This document shows, piece by piece, positions 52,860 to 62,867 of a stretch of DNA of 64,000 nucleotides. Source of the DNA: Zoogloea sp. (GTDB lineage Bacteria; Pseudomonadota; Gammaproteobacteria; Burkholderiales; Rhodocyclaceae); assembly GCF_023150065.1 (NCBI RefSeq), contig NZ_JAKLLN010000001.1, positions 62,001 through 126,000 on the forward strand, written 5' to 3'. Every line of letters starts with the position of its first letter. Positions within the stretch are counted from its first letter, which is position 1. Made by a program: the position numbers and the translations under genes. Below the pieces are notes generated by a model, which worked only from the letters and a program-made list of their open reading frames with translations, was not told the origin of the DNA and did not search any database.

Positions 52860-55787
52860 GTGCATAAGAACCTCGTGAAAAGCCGGCTCAAACGCACCCT
52901 GATCGCGGCATCCATTGGCGCCCTGTCTCTGGGCGCCAATGCCGCTGGCCTCGGACGCATCACTGTTCTCAGCGGCCTCGGCCAGCCTCTTCGCGCTGAA
53001 GTGGATATTGCCGCAACGCCTGAAGAACTCCAGAACATGACCGCGCGGCTTGCTTCAGCCGAAGCCTTCAGGCAGGCGGGCATCGATTTCGCACCATCGG
53101 TGAGTGGTCTGCGCATGTCCATTGAGCGGCGGGGCAGTGGGGCTGTGGTCAGGGTGAGCAGCGATCGTCCGATCAACGAGCCTTTCGTCGATATGCTCGT
53201 GGAGCTCAACTGGTCTGCTGGCCGGCTGATCCGTGAATACACCTTTCTGCTTGACCCGCCCGATCTGGGTTCCAGCCGCGCAGCGGCACCCGTGGCTTCT
53301 CCCGAGATGCGTCCCGGTGTTTCCAGTAGTGGCATAGCTGCTGCGCCCAAGCGCCAGCCCGTAGCCCGGGTTGCCCGCCCAGCGGCAGCGCCGGCGGCCG
53401 GGGCTGGGCGCACTTATATGGTTCAACCCGGTGACACCCTGAATCGCATTGCCGCCGAGAATCGTCCCGAGGGCGTCTCGATGGAGCAGATGCTCCTGGC
53501 CCTGTTCCAGGGCAATCGTTCTGCTTTTGATGCGGACAACATGAACCGCCTGCAGGCCGGCAAGATTCTCCGCATTCCTGATGCCGAGAGCGCCCGCCAG
53601 CTGGCCGGTGATCCATCGCGGCAGCAGGTTGTTGCCCACTCGTCAGATTTCGGTCGTTACCGCCAGAAGCTCGCCGAGCAAGCTGCCGCCATGCCGGCCA
53701 AGGATGCGCCCGCCCAGCAGGGAAGCAGCGGAAGGATTGGGGCCAAGGTGGAGGATCGCGCACCCGCTGCGGCAGGGGCTAGTGATCAGTTGAAGGTTTC
53801 CAAGAGTGATGAAGGCCTCAAATCCGGTTCGGCGCCGGGGGGTGAAAAATCCGTAGCCCGCCTGCAAGCCCTGGAAGAAGATCTCGTTTCCCGGGACAAG
53901 GCCCTGCGTGAAGCCAACACCCGTCTGGCCGAGCTTGAAAAGAGCATCAAGGAACTGCAGCGTCTGGTGGAACTGAAGAGCCAGGGTATGGCCCAGGCTC
54001 AGCCCGAGGCGCCGCGGGCCGAGGCGCCAGCGGCTCCGCAGCCTGCCGAGGCAGCGCCGCCGGTCCCCCCGGCCGCTGGAGCAGAAGCACCCAAGGCCCC
54101 CGAACCCGTTGCCGAGGTCAAGCCGGCTCCGCAGCCCGAAACGAAGCCTGTTCCGCCGGAGCCTCCAAAGGCGCCCCAGGTGCAGGCTAGCGCCCCTGAA
54201 GACATGTCCCTGCTGCTGGGCGGGGGCGGAATTCTGGCCCTGCTGCTTGGCTGGGGGGGGTACAAGATTTACCAGCGTCGCAATGGCGGCGGGGCGCCGA
54301 CCACGACGCCGGCACTCTCCGAGTTTGGTGATGGCTCCAACTCCGTGTTCGGTAGTGCTGGCGGACAAAGCGTCGATACCGGCAGCACCAGTCAGATCCA
54401 GACCGACTTCAGCCAGTCGGGGCTGTCGTCCATCGATACGGATGAAGGTGTCGATCCGGTAGCCGAAGCGGATGTGTACATGGCTTATGGGCGTGATGCC
54501 CAAGCCGAAGAGATCCTGCTCGATGCGCTCAAGACTGATCCGGGGCGCACTGGCGTTCATCTCAAGCTGCTCGAGATCTATGCCCAGCGGAAGAACCTCA
54601 AGCAGTTCGAAACGACCGCAACAGAGCTCTACTCCCTTACCGGTGGCAACGGCCCCGACTGGGAGAAGGCTGCCTCGATGGGCAGAAAATTTGATCCGGA
54701 CAGCCCGCTGTACCGCATTCCTGCGCCTGGTGCCGCGCCGGTTGCGCCGCCGGTCAGGCCGGCCGTTGCAGCCGCGGCTGCGGCGGCGGTTGCCGCAGGC
54801 GAGACGGGTTTTGTGCAGGCGGGGCAGGTTCGACCCGTCGTCCGGGAGCCGGTGCCGAGTCAGGCCGATTTCATGGCGACTGCCACGGCTTCCGACCCCC
54901 TTGAGTCCCCTTCGCAGCTGAAGGACACCTGGGCTTTGCCGGGCGAGCTCAATCAGTATGCAAGCCTTGAGGACATCGAGCGGGCAGCTTCGCCGTCTCC
55001 GACGACGACGTTGACGCCGAATATTCCTGACACTTCGGTTCTTGATTTCGATCTCGATCTGAATGCGGATGCACATGTCTCCGCGTCTACCGTGACGGCT
55101 TCGCCCGCAGGGGGCGAACTGGGCGGCGGGCTCGATTTCGATCTCGGGCTTGACATGGACACCACCTCTGCCGTTCCGGCGGGGGCGGGGGCCACGCTGG
55201 TTGCGGGTGACGCAATGGCGCGCAGTTTCGAGGAGACATCCACACGCCCGCAGCGTGTGACGGAAGACTTCAGCCTTCCCGATCCCAGCGATCTCGACTT
55301 CGAGATCAGCTCGGAGTTTGGCGAACGGCAGGTGTCGCCGCGTGCGGACGCCACGGTGGATGTCGATCTCACTGCCACCCTCTCCGACGACGGGCTCAGA
55401 TTGCCCCTGGATAGGGCAACGGTCGATCTCGAGAAAACGAGCTTCGACAGCAGCCTGCTCGACTTCGACTTTGAACTGGACGAAAAATCCGACACGAGTC
55501 CTGCGCCTGTCAGGTCCTTTACGCCTGCTGCCGATCTGAGTGCCATCGATCTTGAACTCAATATCCCGGCGACCACACAGATCGAGTTGCCGGATGCCGG
55601 CCCGCCGACGGAGCCGCCCCTTGATCTCGATCTGCAGCAGGAGGTTGCGACCAAGCTGGAACTGGCCCGCGCCTATGAAGAGATGGGTGACAAGGACGGC
55701 GCGCGAGAGCTGGTTGAAGAGGTCTTGCGCGAAGGGTCTGGTCGGCAGAAGGATGAGGCTCAGGCCATTCTGGCCCGCCTGTCCTGA
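52860..55787 (+). CDS. fimV: FimV/HubP-type polar hub and pilus assembly protein
   Basis: Protein of 975 residues. Signal peptide (about 1-28, GANAAG), the FimV N-terminal domain (LGRITVLSGLGQPLRAEVDI), a LysM peptidoglycan-binding domain (about 180-240, VQPGDTLNRIAAENR), a coiled coil near 330-375, a Pro/Ala/Glu-rich linker, one membrane helix (about 449-469), an acidic TPR region (AEADVYMAYGRDAQAEEILLDAL), repeated acidic patches such as LDFDLDL, and the conserved FimV C-terminal helix-turn-helix repeat (KLELARAYEEMGDKDGARELVEEVL). In Pseudomonas and Vibrio these proteins mark cell poles and promote type IV pilus assembly and twitching. GTG start at 52860, with another GTG at 52875; neither has a clear ribosome-binding site. 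Confidence 0.92.
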   Translation: MHKNLVKSRLKRTLIAASIGALSLGANAAGLGRITVLSGLGQPLRAEVDIAATPEELQNMTARLASAEAFRQAGIDFAPSVSGLRMSIERRGSGAVVRVSSDRPINEPFVDMLVELNWSAGRLIREYTFLLDPPDLGSSRAAAPVASPEMRPGVSSSGIAAAPKRQPVARVARPAAAPAAGAGRTYMVQPGDTLNRIAAENRPEGVSMEQMLLALFQGNRSAFDADNMNRLQAGKILRIPDAESARQLAGDPSRQQVVAHSSDFGRYRQKLAEQAAAMPAKDAPAQQGSSGRIGAKVEDRAPAAAGASDQLKVSKSDEGLKSGSAPGGEKSVARLQALEEDLVSRDKALREANTRLAELEKSIKELQRLVELKSQGMAQAQPEAPRAEAPAAPQPAEAAPPVPPAAGAEAPKAPEPVAEVKPAPQPETKPVPPEPPKAPQVQASAPEDMSLLLGGGGILALLLGWGGYKIYQRRNGGGAPTTTPALSEFGDGSNSVFGSAGGQSVDTGSTSQIQTDFSQSGLSSIDTDEGVDPVAEADVYMAYGRDAQAEEILLDALKTDPGRTGVHLKLLEIYAQRKNLKQFETTATELYSLTGGNGPDWEKAASMGRKFDPDSPLYRIPAPGAAPVAPPVRPAVAAAAAAAVAAGETGFVQAGQVRPVVREPVPSQADFMATATASDPLESPSQLKDTWALPGELNQYASLEDIERAASPSPTTTLTPNIPDTSVLDFDLDLNADAHVSASTVTASPAGGELGGGLDFDLGLDMDTTSAVPAGAGATLVAGDAMARSFEETSTRPQRVTEDFSLPDPSDLDFEISSEFGERQVSPRADATVDVDLTATLSDDGLRLPLDRATVDLEKTSFDSSLLDFDFELDEKSDTSPAPVRSFTPAADLSAIDLELNIPATTQIELPDAGPPTEPPLDLDLQQEVATKLELARAYEEMGDKDGARELVEEVLREGSGRQKDEAQAILARLS

Positions 55788-55817
55788 TCTCTCCGAGGAA
55801 GCTTCCAGCGACGATTG

Positions 55818-56420
55818 ATGCCTGCGTTTCATCCGGCCACCCGTCTGATTGTCTGGGCGGCGCTGGTCGTGCTGGTGCAACTGGCCCGAGGCCCCTTGCT
55901 AGGGGGTTTCGGGCTTTTCATTGGGGTCGTGGCGCTGAGGTTTGCGGCCCGGCGTTCGTGGTTGCTGGTCCGTCGGGTTCGCTACCTGCTTCTTGTGTCA
56001 GTTGTGCTGTTTGCCTTTTTTACGCCCGGCGAGCTTGCCCTGCCTTTGCTGGGGCAAGTGAGTCCGAGCCTTGAAGGCCTGGGGCTTGCCCTGACCCAGG
56101 GGCTAAGGCTGGTGGCCGTCGTCCTGCTCGTGGCGCTGCTTCTTGAATACACCGATGAGCGTGCGCTGATTTCCGGAATGCTGACCCTGTCCCGTCCCCT
56201 GTCCCTGCTCGGCATGTCATCCGGGCGACTGGCAGTGCGTCTGCTGTTGGTCTTTCGATATGTAGAGAACCCGCCGGCCGGGGGCTGGAGAAGCCTGCTT
56301 GCCAAGGGAGGGGATGTGGAAGAAGGCGTGTTGGCCTTGCGGGATGTGGCCTTGCATTGGGGCGATCGGGTGGTCATCGCTGGTGTGGTGCTGGTGGGTG
56401 TAGGAGGGGTGTTCTGGTGA
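55818..56420 (+). CDS. CbiQ/EcfT-like membrane protein
   Basis: Protein of 200 residues with about five hydrophobic segments. The opening FHPATRLIVWAALVVLVQLA and the ARRSWLLVRRVRYLLLVSVVLFAFFTPGE region resemble the transmembrane T component of energy-coupling-factor vitamin/cobalt transporters. The canonical Ala-Arg-Gly coupling motifs near the C-terminus are not clear, and no ATPase or substrate-binding S component is nearby. It lies between fimV and truA and overlaps truA by four bases (GTGA). Start ATG 55818, one codon inside a longer frame with TTG. The function is unassigned. Confidence 0.65.
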   Translation: MPAFHPATRLIVWAALVVLVQLARGPLLGGFGLFIGVVALRFAARRSWLLVRRVRYLLLVSVVLFAFFTPGELALPLLGQVSPSLEGLGLALTQGLRLVAVVLLVALLLEYTDERALISGMLTLSRPLSLLGMSSGRLAVRLLLVFRYVENPPAGGWRSLLAKGGDVEEGVLALRDVALHWGDRVVIAGVVLVGVGGVFW

Positions 56421-57211
56421 GGGTGGCGATTGGCGTCGAGTACGCAGGCAATGCGTTTGAAGGCTGGCAGACCCAGCCCCATGGACGGACCGTCCAGGAT
56501 GCGCTCGAGCAGGCCCTGGCCGTCATTGCCCAGGAACCGATCAAGCTGGTCTGCGCGGGGCGGACCGATACCGGCGTGCATGCCACCGCTCAGGTCGCCC
56601 ATTTCGACACGACCGTGGACCGTCCGCTCGAGGCCTGGGTGCGTGGTGTCAACAGTCATGCCCCGGCGAGCGTCGGGGTATTGTGGGCTGTGCCGGTGGA
56701 TGATGAGTTTCACGCCCGTTTCAGCGCCGAGTCCCGACGCTACCGGTATGTGCTGCTGAATCGGCGGGTGAGGCCGGGGATGCTGAACGGCCGGGTCGGG
56801 TGGACCCATGGCCCGCTTGATGAGGTGGCCATGAATGAGGCTGCCCAGTGTCTCCTGGGGGAGCACGATTTCACGTCATTCCGGGCCGCCCAGTGCCAGG
56901 CAAAATCCCCTGTGCGTTTCATGCACTCCGTCTCGGTGAAGCGCTCGGGTGATGTGTTCGTGTTTGACTTTCACGCCAACGCCTTTCTTCACCACATGAT
57001 TCGCAATCTTGTCGGCTCGCTCGTGTATGTCGGCAAGGGGAGGCGCCCGGTTGCCTGGATGGGCGAGCTTCTCGCCGCCCGCAAGCGCAGTCTTGCAGCG
57101 CCGACCTTTGCCCCCGATGGTCTCTATCTTTGTGGGGTGGAGTATCCGGAGCGGTGGCCGCTGCCCGGTGGGGGGCGTATCATCGCGCCTCCGCAACTCC
57201 TTATCCCGTGA
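56417..57211 (+). CDS. truA: tRNA pseudouridine(38-40) synthase
   Basis: Protein of 264 residues. Catalytic Asp51 in [19 protein letters not shown], and the family segments [13 protein letters not shown] and [19 protein letters not shown]. Modifies positions 38-40 of the tRNA anticodon arm. GTG start at 56417 inside the stop of the preceding gene (GTGA overlap). Confidence 0.95.
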   Translation: MRVAIGVEYAGNAFEGWQTQPHGRTVQDALEQALAVIAQEPIKLVCAGRTDTGVHATAQVAHFDTTVDRPLEAWVRGVNSHAPASVGVLWAVPVDDEFHARFSAESRRYRYVLLNRRVRPGMLNGRVGWTHGPLDEVAMNEAAQCLLGEHDFTSFRAAQCQAKSPVRFMHSVSVKRSGDVFVFDFHANAFLHHMIRNLVGSLVYVGKGRRPVAWMGELLAARKRSLAAPTFAPDGLYLCGVEYPERWPLPGGGRIIAPPQLLIP

Positions 57212-57840
57212 TCGCCGTGCATCGCACCCGAATCAAGATCTGCGGCCTGACCCGAGAGGGCGATGTTGTCGCGGCCGTAAACGCAGGAGCGGACGCCATC
57301 GGCTTCGTCTTCTATCCCCCCAGCCCGCGCTATGTGAGCCCTGCCAGGGCCGCCGAGCTCGCGCGTCTGTTGCCACCCTTCGTCACCGCGGTCGGCCTGT
57401 TTGTCAATCCGTCACGGGATGATGTGGCCGAAGTGCTGGGTAGTGTGCCTTTGCAACTGCTGCAGTTTCACGGGGATGAGGTGGAGTCTGATTGTCTCGG
57501 ATACGGGCTCCCTTACATCAAGGCTGCGCGGATGCGGTCGGGTCTCGATCTGTTAAAATACGCGGCTTCCTTCGCGGGCGCCCAGGGATTGCTCCTGGAC
57601 GCCTTTGTCGAAGGCTATGGTGGTGGTGGCGAAACGTTTGACTGGTCGCTGATTCCTTCGGATTTGCCCATGCCCCTGATCTTGTCTGGTGGCCTGCATG
57701 CAGGCAATGTTGCCGAGGCCGTGAGGCGCGTCCGGCCGTGGGCCGTGGATGTGTCCAGCGGTGTCGAGAGCGCGAAGGGCATCAAGGATGCCGCCCGTAT
57801 CACCGAGTTTGTTGCCGGAGTTCGAAATGCACATGGCTGA
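57208..57840 (+). CDS. trpF: Phosphoribosylanthranilate isomerase
   Basis: Protein of 210 residues, TIM barrel. Amadori isomerisation in tryptophan synthesis. Catalytic Cys region [12 protein letters not shown] at the start, [17 protein letters not shown], and a C-terminal phosphate-binding [15 protein letters not shown] with [13 protein letters not shown] start at 57208 overlaps truA by four bases; a second GTG three codons on is also possible. Overlaps trpB by 14 bases. Confidence 0.95.
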   Translation: MIAVHRTRIKICGLTREGDVVAAVNAGADAIGFVFYPPSPRYVSPARAAELARLLPPFVTAVGLFVNPSRDDVAEVLGSVPLQLLQFHGDEVESDCLGYGLPYIKAARMRSGLDLLKYAASFAGAQGLLLDAFVEGYGGGGETFDWSLIPSDLPMPLILSGGLHAGNVAEAVRRVRPWAVDVSSGVESAKGIKDAARITEFVAGVRNAHG

Positions 57841-59038
57841 TGCCCCCTATGATCTTCCCGACGCACGTGGTCACTTTGGTCCCTACGGCGGTATCTTCGT
57901 CGCGGAGACCCTGATCCCTGCATTGACCGAGCTGCGAGAAGCTTACGAAGAAGCTCAGCGTGATCCTGCGTTCGTGGCCGAGTTTGAGTACGAGCTCAAG
58001 CACTATGTCGGGCGTCCCAGCCCTATCTATCACGCCAAGCGCTGGTCCGAGCTTCTTGGCGGCGCCCAGATCTATCTCAAGCGTGAAGACCTGAATCACA
58101 CCGGCGCCCACAAGGTAAATAACTGCATCGGTCAGGCCATGCTGGCACGTCGCATGGGTAAGCCGCGGGTGATCGCCGAGACGGGCGCTGGTCAGCACGG
58201 CGTGGCCACGGCGACCGTGGCGGCCCGCTACGGAATGGAGTGCGTGGTGTACATGGGCTCCGAGGACGTCCGTCGTCAGGCGGCAAATGTCTACCGCATG
58301 AAACTGCTCGGTGCGACGGTCGTGCCGGTCGAGAGCGGCTCGAAGACCCTCAAGGATGCCCTCAATGAGGCCATGCGTGACTGGGTCACCAACATCAACA
58401 ACACCTTCTACATCATCGGCACGGTGGCAGGCCCGCACCCGTATCCCATGATGGTGCGGGATTTCCAGGCGGTGATTGGCAAGGAGTGCATCGAGCAGAT
58501 GCCTGACATGGCCGGTCGTCAGCCGGATTACGTGATTGCCTGTGTGGGCGGCGGCTCCAACGCGATGGGGATCTTCCATCCCTATATCGGCCACGGGGAC
58601 GTACGTCTGGTTGGCGTCGAAGCCGCCGGTAGCGGTATCGACACGGGCCGGCATGCCGCTTCCTTGTCGGCTGGTCGGCCCGGTGTCCTCCATGGAAACC
58701 GGACTTACCTGCTGCAGGACGAGGACGGTCAGATCATCGAAACCCACTCGATCTCGGCGGGGCTCGACTATCCTGGCGTCGGCCCCGAGCATGCATGGCT
58801 GAAGGACATCGAGCGAGCCGAGTACGTCGGGATCACCGACGCCGAGGCGCTCCAGGCCTTCCATAACCTGTGTCGTTTCGAGGGCATCATTCCTGCACTG
58901 GAGTCGTCCCACGCGCTGGCTTATGCTGCCAAGCTCGCTCCGACCCTCCCGAAGGACAAGGTCCTGCTGGTGAATCTGTCCGGTCGTGGCGACAAGGACA
59001 TGCATACCGTTGCCGAGAAGTCCGGCATCCAATTCTGA
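57827..59038 (+). CDS. trpB: Tryptophan synthase beta subunit
   Basis: Protein of 403 residues, PLP-dependent, joins indole and serine. PLP lysine Lys96 in [18 protein letters not shown], the glycine loop [12 protein letters not shown] and the C-terminal [10 protein letters not shown] chose ATG 57827 (MHMADAPY), which has GGAG six bases upstream at 57817-57820; the next ATG at 57833 is less well spaced. The start lies inside the end of trpF. Confidence 0.97.
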   Translation: MHMADAPYDLPDARGHFGPYGGIFVAETLIPALTELREAYEEAQRDPAFVAEFEYELKHYVGRPSPIYHAKRWSELLGGAQIYLKREDLNHTGAHKVNNCIGQAMLARRMGKPRVIAETGAGQHGVATATVAARYGMECVVYMGSEDVRRQAANVYRMKLLGATVVPVESGSKTLKDALNEAMRDWVTNINNTFYIIGTVAGPHPYPMMVRDFQAVIGKECIEQMPDMAGRQPDYVIACVGGGSNAMGIFHPYIGHGDVRLVGVEAAGSGIDTGRHAASLSAGRPGVLHGNRTYLLQDEDGQIIETHSISAGLDYPGVGPEHAWLKDIERAEYVGITDAEALQAFHNLCRFEGIIPALESSHALAYAAKLAPTLPKDKVLLVNLSGRGDKDMHTVAEKSGIQF

Positions 59039-59094
59039 TTTTCGTGGCCCTGGCCGGGTTTCCGGGCAGGGCCACTGACCATTGATACCCATCC

Positions 59095-59907
59095 ATGTCC
59101 AGAATTCAACAGACCTTCAAGCGGCTGGAGAGCGAAGGGCGCAAGGCGCTCATTCCCTTCATCACCGCTGGCGATCCTGCCCCTGATATGACCCTGCCCT
59201 TGATGCAGGCGCTTGTTGCAGGCGGCGCGGACATCATCGAGCTCGGTGTCCCGTTTTCAGATCCGATGGCTGACGGCCCGACCATCCAGCGCGCTTCCGA
59301 GCGTGCCCTGGCTGCCGGCATGAGCATGCGCAAGGTGCTCGATATCGTGCGCAGCTTCCGGGCCACAGGCGACGAAACCCCTGTCGTGCTGATGGGGTAC
59401 GCCAACCCCATCGAAGCCATGGGTGCCGATCGCTTTGCCAAAGCAGCCGCGGAGGCGGGGGCTGATGGTGTGCTGGTGGTGGACTATCCGCCTGAGGAGT
59501 GTCGTGCCTTTGCCGACATCTGCAAGGCCTCGAGCCTGGATCCGGTCTTCCTGCTGGCGCCCACTTCCACTGAGCAGCGTTTCGATGACGTGGCTGCGGT
59601 GGGAGGCGGTTACATCTATTACGTCTCCCTCAAGGGTGTCACCGGCTCGGCCACCCTTGATCTGGAAGAAGTGGCCCGCCGGATTCCGGCGATCCGGGAG
59701 CGTGTAGGCATGCCTGTCGGGGTCGGCTTCGGTATCCGTGACGGCGCGACTGCGGCAAAGATTGCCGCTTTGGCCGATGCCGTGGTGATCGGCAGCCGGA
59801 TTATCGAAGAGATCGAGGGCAGTACGCGCGAACAGGCGCCGGCCAAGGTTGAAGCCTTTCTGCGTGGTGTCCGGACTGCCATCGATGCAGCGGGAGCACA
59901 GGCATGA
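59095..59907 (+). CDS. trpA: Tryptophan synthase alpha subunit
   Basis: Protein of 270 residues, TIM barrel that cleaves indole-3-glycerol phosphate and channels indole to TrpB. Catalytic Glu in [14 protein letters not shown] and Asp in VDYPPEE, phosphate-binding [14 protein letters not shown]. The trpFBA genes form the common betaproteobacterial late-trp cluster. Overlaps accD by four bases (ATGA). Confidence 0.97.
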   Translation: MSRIQQTFKRLESEGRKALIPFITAGDPAPDMTLPLMQALVAGGADIIELGVPFSDPMADGPTIQRASERALAAGMSMRKVLDIVRSFRATGDETPVVLMGYANPIEAMGADRFAKAAAEAGADGVLVVDYPPEECRAFADICKASSLDPVFLLAPTSTEQRFDDVAAVGGGYIYYVSLKGVTGSATLDLEEVARRIPAIRERVGMPVGVGFGIRDGATAAKIAALADAVVIGSRIIEEIEGSTREQAPAKVEAFLRGVRTAIDAAGAQA

Positions 59908-60779
59908 GCTGGCTGAAAAAGCTGTTACCTCCCAAGATCAAGCGCGAGACCCCCTCCGCCCGGAAGTCCATCCCGGAAGGCTTGTGGAGCAAATGCCCGG
60001 CCTGTGAGGCGGTGCTGTATCGCTCCGATCTGGAGAGCAATCTCAATGTCTGCCCCAAGTGCGGTCATCATCAACGCATCCGGGCACGTCAGCGCATTGA
60101 TTTTCTGCTTGATCCTGAAGGTCGTTTCGAGATCGGTGCCGAGGTGGTGCCGGTCGACCCGTTGAAGTTCAAGGATTCCAAGCGCTATCCGGATCGCCTG
60201 GCCGCTGCCAATGAGGACACCGGGGAAGCGGATGCGCTGGTGGTGGTGCAGGGGGCGATCAAGACCGTCCCGGTCATCATCGCCTGCTTCGAGTTTGAAT
60301 TCCTCGGTGGTTCGATGGGTTCGGTGGTTGGCGAGCGTTTCGTGCGCGGCGTCAAGGCTGCGCTGGAGCAGCGCCTGCCCTTCATCTGCGTCACCGCAAC
60401 CGGTGGCGCACGGATGCAGGAAGGTCTGTTCTCGCTGATGCAGATGGCCAAGACGACAGCGGCCATCACCCGGCTTGCCGAGCGTCGGCTGCCCTTCATC
60501 ACTTTGCTGACCGACCCTACCATGGGCGGTGTGTCCGCCAGCTTCGCCTTCATGGGTGATCTGGTGATTGGTGAGCCGGGGGCGCTCATCGGCTTTGCCG
60601 GGCCCCGGGTGATCGAGCAGACCGTGCGTGAGACGCTGCCAGCCGGTTTCCAGCGTTCCGAGTTTCTGCTCGAGAAAGGTGCGCTGGACATGATCATCGA
60701 TCGCCGTGAGCTGCGGGACAGGCTGTCGGAGCTCATCACGCTGCTGACCCGGCAGGCGTCTGTTGCGACTGCGTCCTGA
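59904..60779 (+). CDS. accD: Acetyl-CoA carboxylase carboxyltransferase beta subunit
   Basis: Protein of 291 residues. N-terminal zinc ribbon with Cys-x2-Cys pairs ([10 protein letters not shown] and [10 protein letters not shown]), then the crotonase-like carboxyltransferase core with [37 protein letters not shown] and [17 protein letters not shown]. It forms malonyl-CoA together with AccA. Follows trpA in many betaproteobacteria. One base separates its stop from the folC ATG. Confidence 0.97.
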   Translation: MSWLKKLLPPKIKRETPSARKSIPEGLWSKCPACEAVLYRSDLESNLNVCPKCGHHQRIRARQRIDFLLDPEGRFEIGAEVVPVDPLKFKDSKRYPDRLAAANEDTGEADALVVVQGAIKTVPVIIACFEFEFLGGSMGSVVGERFVRGVKAALEQRLPFICVTATGGARMQEGLFSLMQMAKTTAAITRLAERRLPFITLLTDPTMGGVSASFAFMGDLVIGEPGALIGFAGPRVIEQTVRETLPAGFQRSEFLLEKGALDMIIDRRELRDRLSELITLLTRQASVATAS

Positions 60780-60780
60780 C

Positions 60781-62052
60781 ATGCAGTTGCCTGAAACTCT
60801 TGATGGCTGGCTGGGCCTGCTGGAGGCCCGCCATGGTCAGTCCATCCAGCTCGGGCTGGATCGGGTGCGGACGGTGCGGGATGCCCTGCAGCTTCCTCAG
60901 ACCTGCCCGGTCTTTACCGTGGGTGGTACCAATGGCAAGGGCTCGACCTGCGCGCTGCTCGAGGCCGTGCTGCTCGCTGCCGGGTATCGGGTCGGGGTGT
61001 ACACCTCTCCCCATCTGCTGCGCTACAACGAGCGGGTGCGGATCAATGGGCGTGATGCCACCGATGGCGTGCTCGTGGATGCCTTCGCGGAAGTCGAGCG
61101 TGCACGGGGCGACATTCCCCTGACCTATTTCGAACATGGAACCCTGGCGGCCTGGGCGGCGTTCTGCCACGCCGGGCTCGATGCGGTGATTCTCGAAGTG
61201 GGCCTGGGTGGGCGTCTTGATGCCGTCAATGTCTTCGAGCCCGATTGTGCCATCGTCACCAGTGTGGCCATGGATCACATGGATTACCTCGGCGACACCC
61301 GCGAAGCGATTGGTTTTGAGAAGGCCGGAATCTTCCGCGCGGGTCGTCCGGCAATCTGTAGTGATCCCATGCCGCCGGCCTCGCTGGTCGAGCATGCGGA
61401 AGCGATCGGTGCAAAGCTCTGGGTCAGCGGTCGCGATTTCGGTTTTTCCGGCGACCAGAACCAGTGGGCGTTCTGGATCGCGGGTGGTAGTCGACGGGGT
61501 GGGTTGGCCTATCCGTCACTGCGAGGTACCAACCAGTTGCTGAACGCGGCGGCGGTGATGGCGGCCTGTGAGGCTGTCCGTGATCTGCTTCCGGTGCCCA
61601 TGCAGGCGGTGCGCCAGGGGTTCATGCTGGTGGATCTGCCCGGGCGTTTCCAGGTTTTGCCGGGCCGTCCGACGGTGGTGCTCGATGTCGCCCATAATCC
61701 CCAGGCTGCCGGTGTGCTGAGTGAGAACCTCGCCAGCATGGGATTCTTCCCTGAGACCTGGGCGGTGGTCGGCATGCTCGCCGACAAGGACGTGGCCGGC
61801 GCCGTTCGCCTGCTGCGGGATAGGGTCGACCATTGGGTTGTCGCGAGCCTCCCCGGCCCTCGGGGGCTGGAAGCACAGAGGCTTGCTGCGATCCTCCGCG
61901 AGTGCGGTGTTGCCGGTGGCATTTCTGAGTGCGCCTCGCCTCAGGAGGCCTACGCGCTGGCACATGAGCAGGCGGCCGAGGGTGATAGAATCGTGGTCTT
62001 TGGCTCTTTCCTGACCGTGGCAGACGTGCTTGCCGCCCGGAAAGCCCCGTAA
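60781..62052 (+). CDS. folC: Dihydrofolate synthase/folylpolyglutamate synthase
   Basis: Protein of 423 residues of the Mur ligase family. P-loop TVGGTNGKGSTCALLEAVL, the Mg-binding LEVGLGGRLDAVNVF, TSVAMDHMDYLGDTREAIGFEKAGIFR and the C-terminal domain start (VLDVAHNPQAAGVL). Adds glutamate to dihydropteroate and folates. ATG at 60781. Confidence 0.95.
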   Translation: MQLPETLDGWLGLLEARHGQSIQLGLDRVRTVRDALQLPQTCPVFTVGGTNGKGSTCALLEAVLLAAGYRVGVYTSPHLLRYNERVRINGRDATDGVLVDAFAEVERARGDIPLTYFEHGTLAAWAAFCHAGLDAVILEVGLGGRLDAVNVFEPDCAIVTSVAMDHMDYLGDTREAIGFEKAGIFRAGRPAICSDPMPPASLVEHAEAIGAKLWVSGRDFGFSGDQNQWAFWIAGGSRRGGLAYPSLRGTNQLLNAAAVMAACEAVRDLLPVPMQAVRQGFMLVDLPGRFQVLPGRPTVVLDVAHNPQAAGVLSENLASMGFFPETWAVVGMLADKDVAGAVRLLRDRVDHWVVASLPGPRGLEAQRLAAILRECGVAGGISECASPQEAYALAHEQAAEGDRIVVFGSFLTVADVLAARKAP

Positions 62053-62068
62053 TTGGTATAGCAGCAAG

Positions 62069-62854
62069 ATGGCGGACAACGATTCCCAGGTTGACCTCAA
62101 GAAGCGCGCCCGCAGGCGCCTCGTCGGATCCGCTGCGCTCGCCCTCGCGGCAGCCATCGTCCTTCCGATGGTGATGGATCATGAGCCTCGCACGCCCTTG
62201 CAGGACGTTCAGATTCGCATCCCCGGTCAGGAAGGCAGCAACTTCACATCCCGCGTGATCACTGGCAAGGGGCCGACGCCGAGCCAGCCTGTTGCGGGTG
62301 CCGTGGCTGAGGAGACCGCGCCTCCTATTGTGGATGACGTCGCGCGTCGCAAGTCTGAGCCTGAGGCGGACAGCCCGGTGTTCAAGCCGGGCGAGGAGCT
62401 CATTCCTCCTCCCCGCAAGGTGGATCAGCCCAAGGCAGATGCCCGGGCCGAAGTGCCTTCCAAACCAGATCCCAAACTTGAAGCTGCAAAGCAGAAAGAG
62501 AAAGAGCGGGAGAAGGAGCGTGATCGGGAACGCGAGCGGGAGAAGGAAAGAGAGAAGGAGAAGGCCCAGGCTGAGGCTGCTCGTGCGAAGGCACTGCTTG
62601 CAGGCACCACTCCGAAGGCGAGTGGCCCGGACAGCCCCCACGTGGTGTCGCTCGGAGCCTATCGCGAGGCCTCCAACGTTGCCGGACTCCGTGCCAAGTT
62701 GAAGGCCGAGGGCTATTCTTCTTACGTGGAGCCCCTGGGCGACAAGGTGCGGGTTCGGGCCGGGCCGTTTCCGAACAAGGCTGCTGCCGACAAAGCTGCA
62801 GCACGGATCAGCAAGATCCTGGGCGTTTCTGCGTCCGTGGCGGCCAAACCCTGA
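62069..62854 (+). CDS. dedD: SPOR-domain cell-division protein (DedD-like)
   Basis: Protein of 261 residues with a short cytoplasmic tail (DLKKRARRRLVGS), one membrane helix (about 20-37), a Pro-rich linker, a very regular charged stretch of alternating Lys/Glu/Arg/Asp (about 137-172, KEREKERDRERE), and a C-terminal SPOR domain (about 190-261, HVVSLGAYREASNVAGLRAKLKAEGY). SPOR domains bind denuded glycan at the septum. The position between folC and cvpA is that of dedD in many proteobacteria. The charged stretch should form a long single alpha-helix spacing the SPOR domain from the membrane. Confidence 0.88.
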   Translation: MADNDSQVDLKKRARRRLVGSAALALAAAIVLPMVMDHEPRTPLQDVQIRIPGQEGSNFTSRVITGKGPTPSQPVAGAVAEETAPPIVDDVARRKSEPEADSPVFKPGEELIPPPRKVDQPKADARAEVPSKPDPKLEAAKQKEKEREKERDREREREKEREKEKAQAEAARAKALLAGTTPKASGPDSPHVVSLGAYREASNVAGLRAKLKAEGYSSYVEPLGDKVRVRAGPFPNKAAADKAAARISKILGVSASVAAKP

Positions 62855-62867
62855 CAGCGTCTGACAC

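Noticed and set aside
53643-55880. A 745-codon open frame on the minus strand across fimV.
   Set aside because: Antisense to the FimV coding sequence, which has clear LysM, membrane and C-terminal domains; the antisense product has none.
57749-57826. Longer tryptophan synthase beta chain starting upstream.
   Set aside because: It would lie within trpF and add no TrpB homology; the ATG at 57827 has a GGAG site at the right distance.
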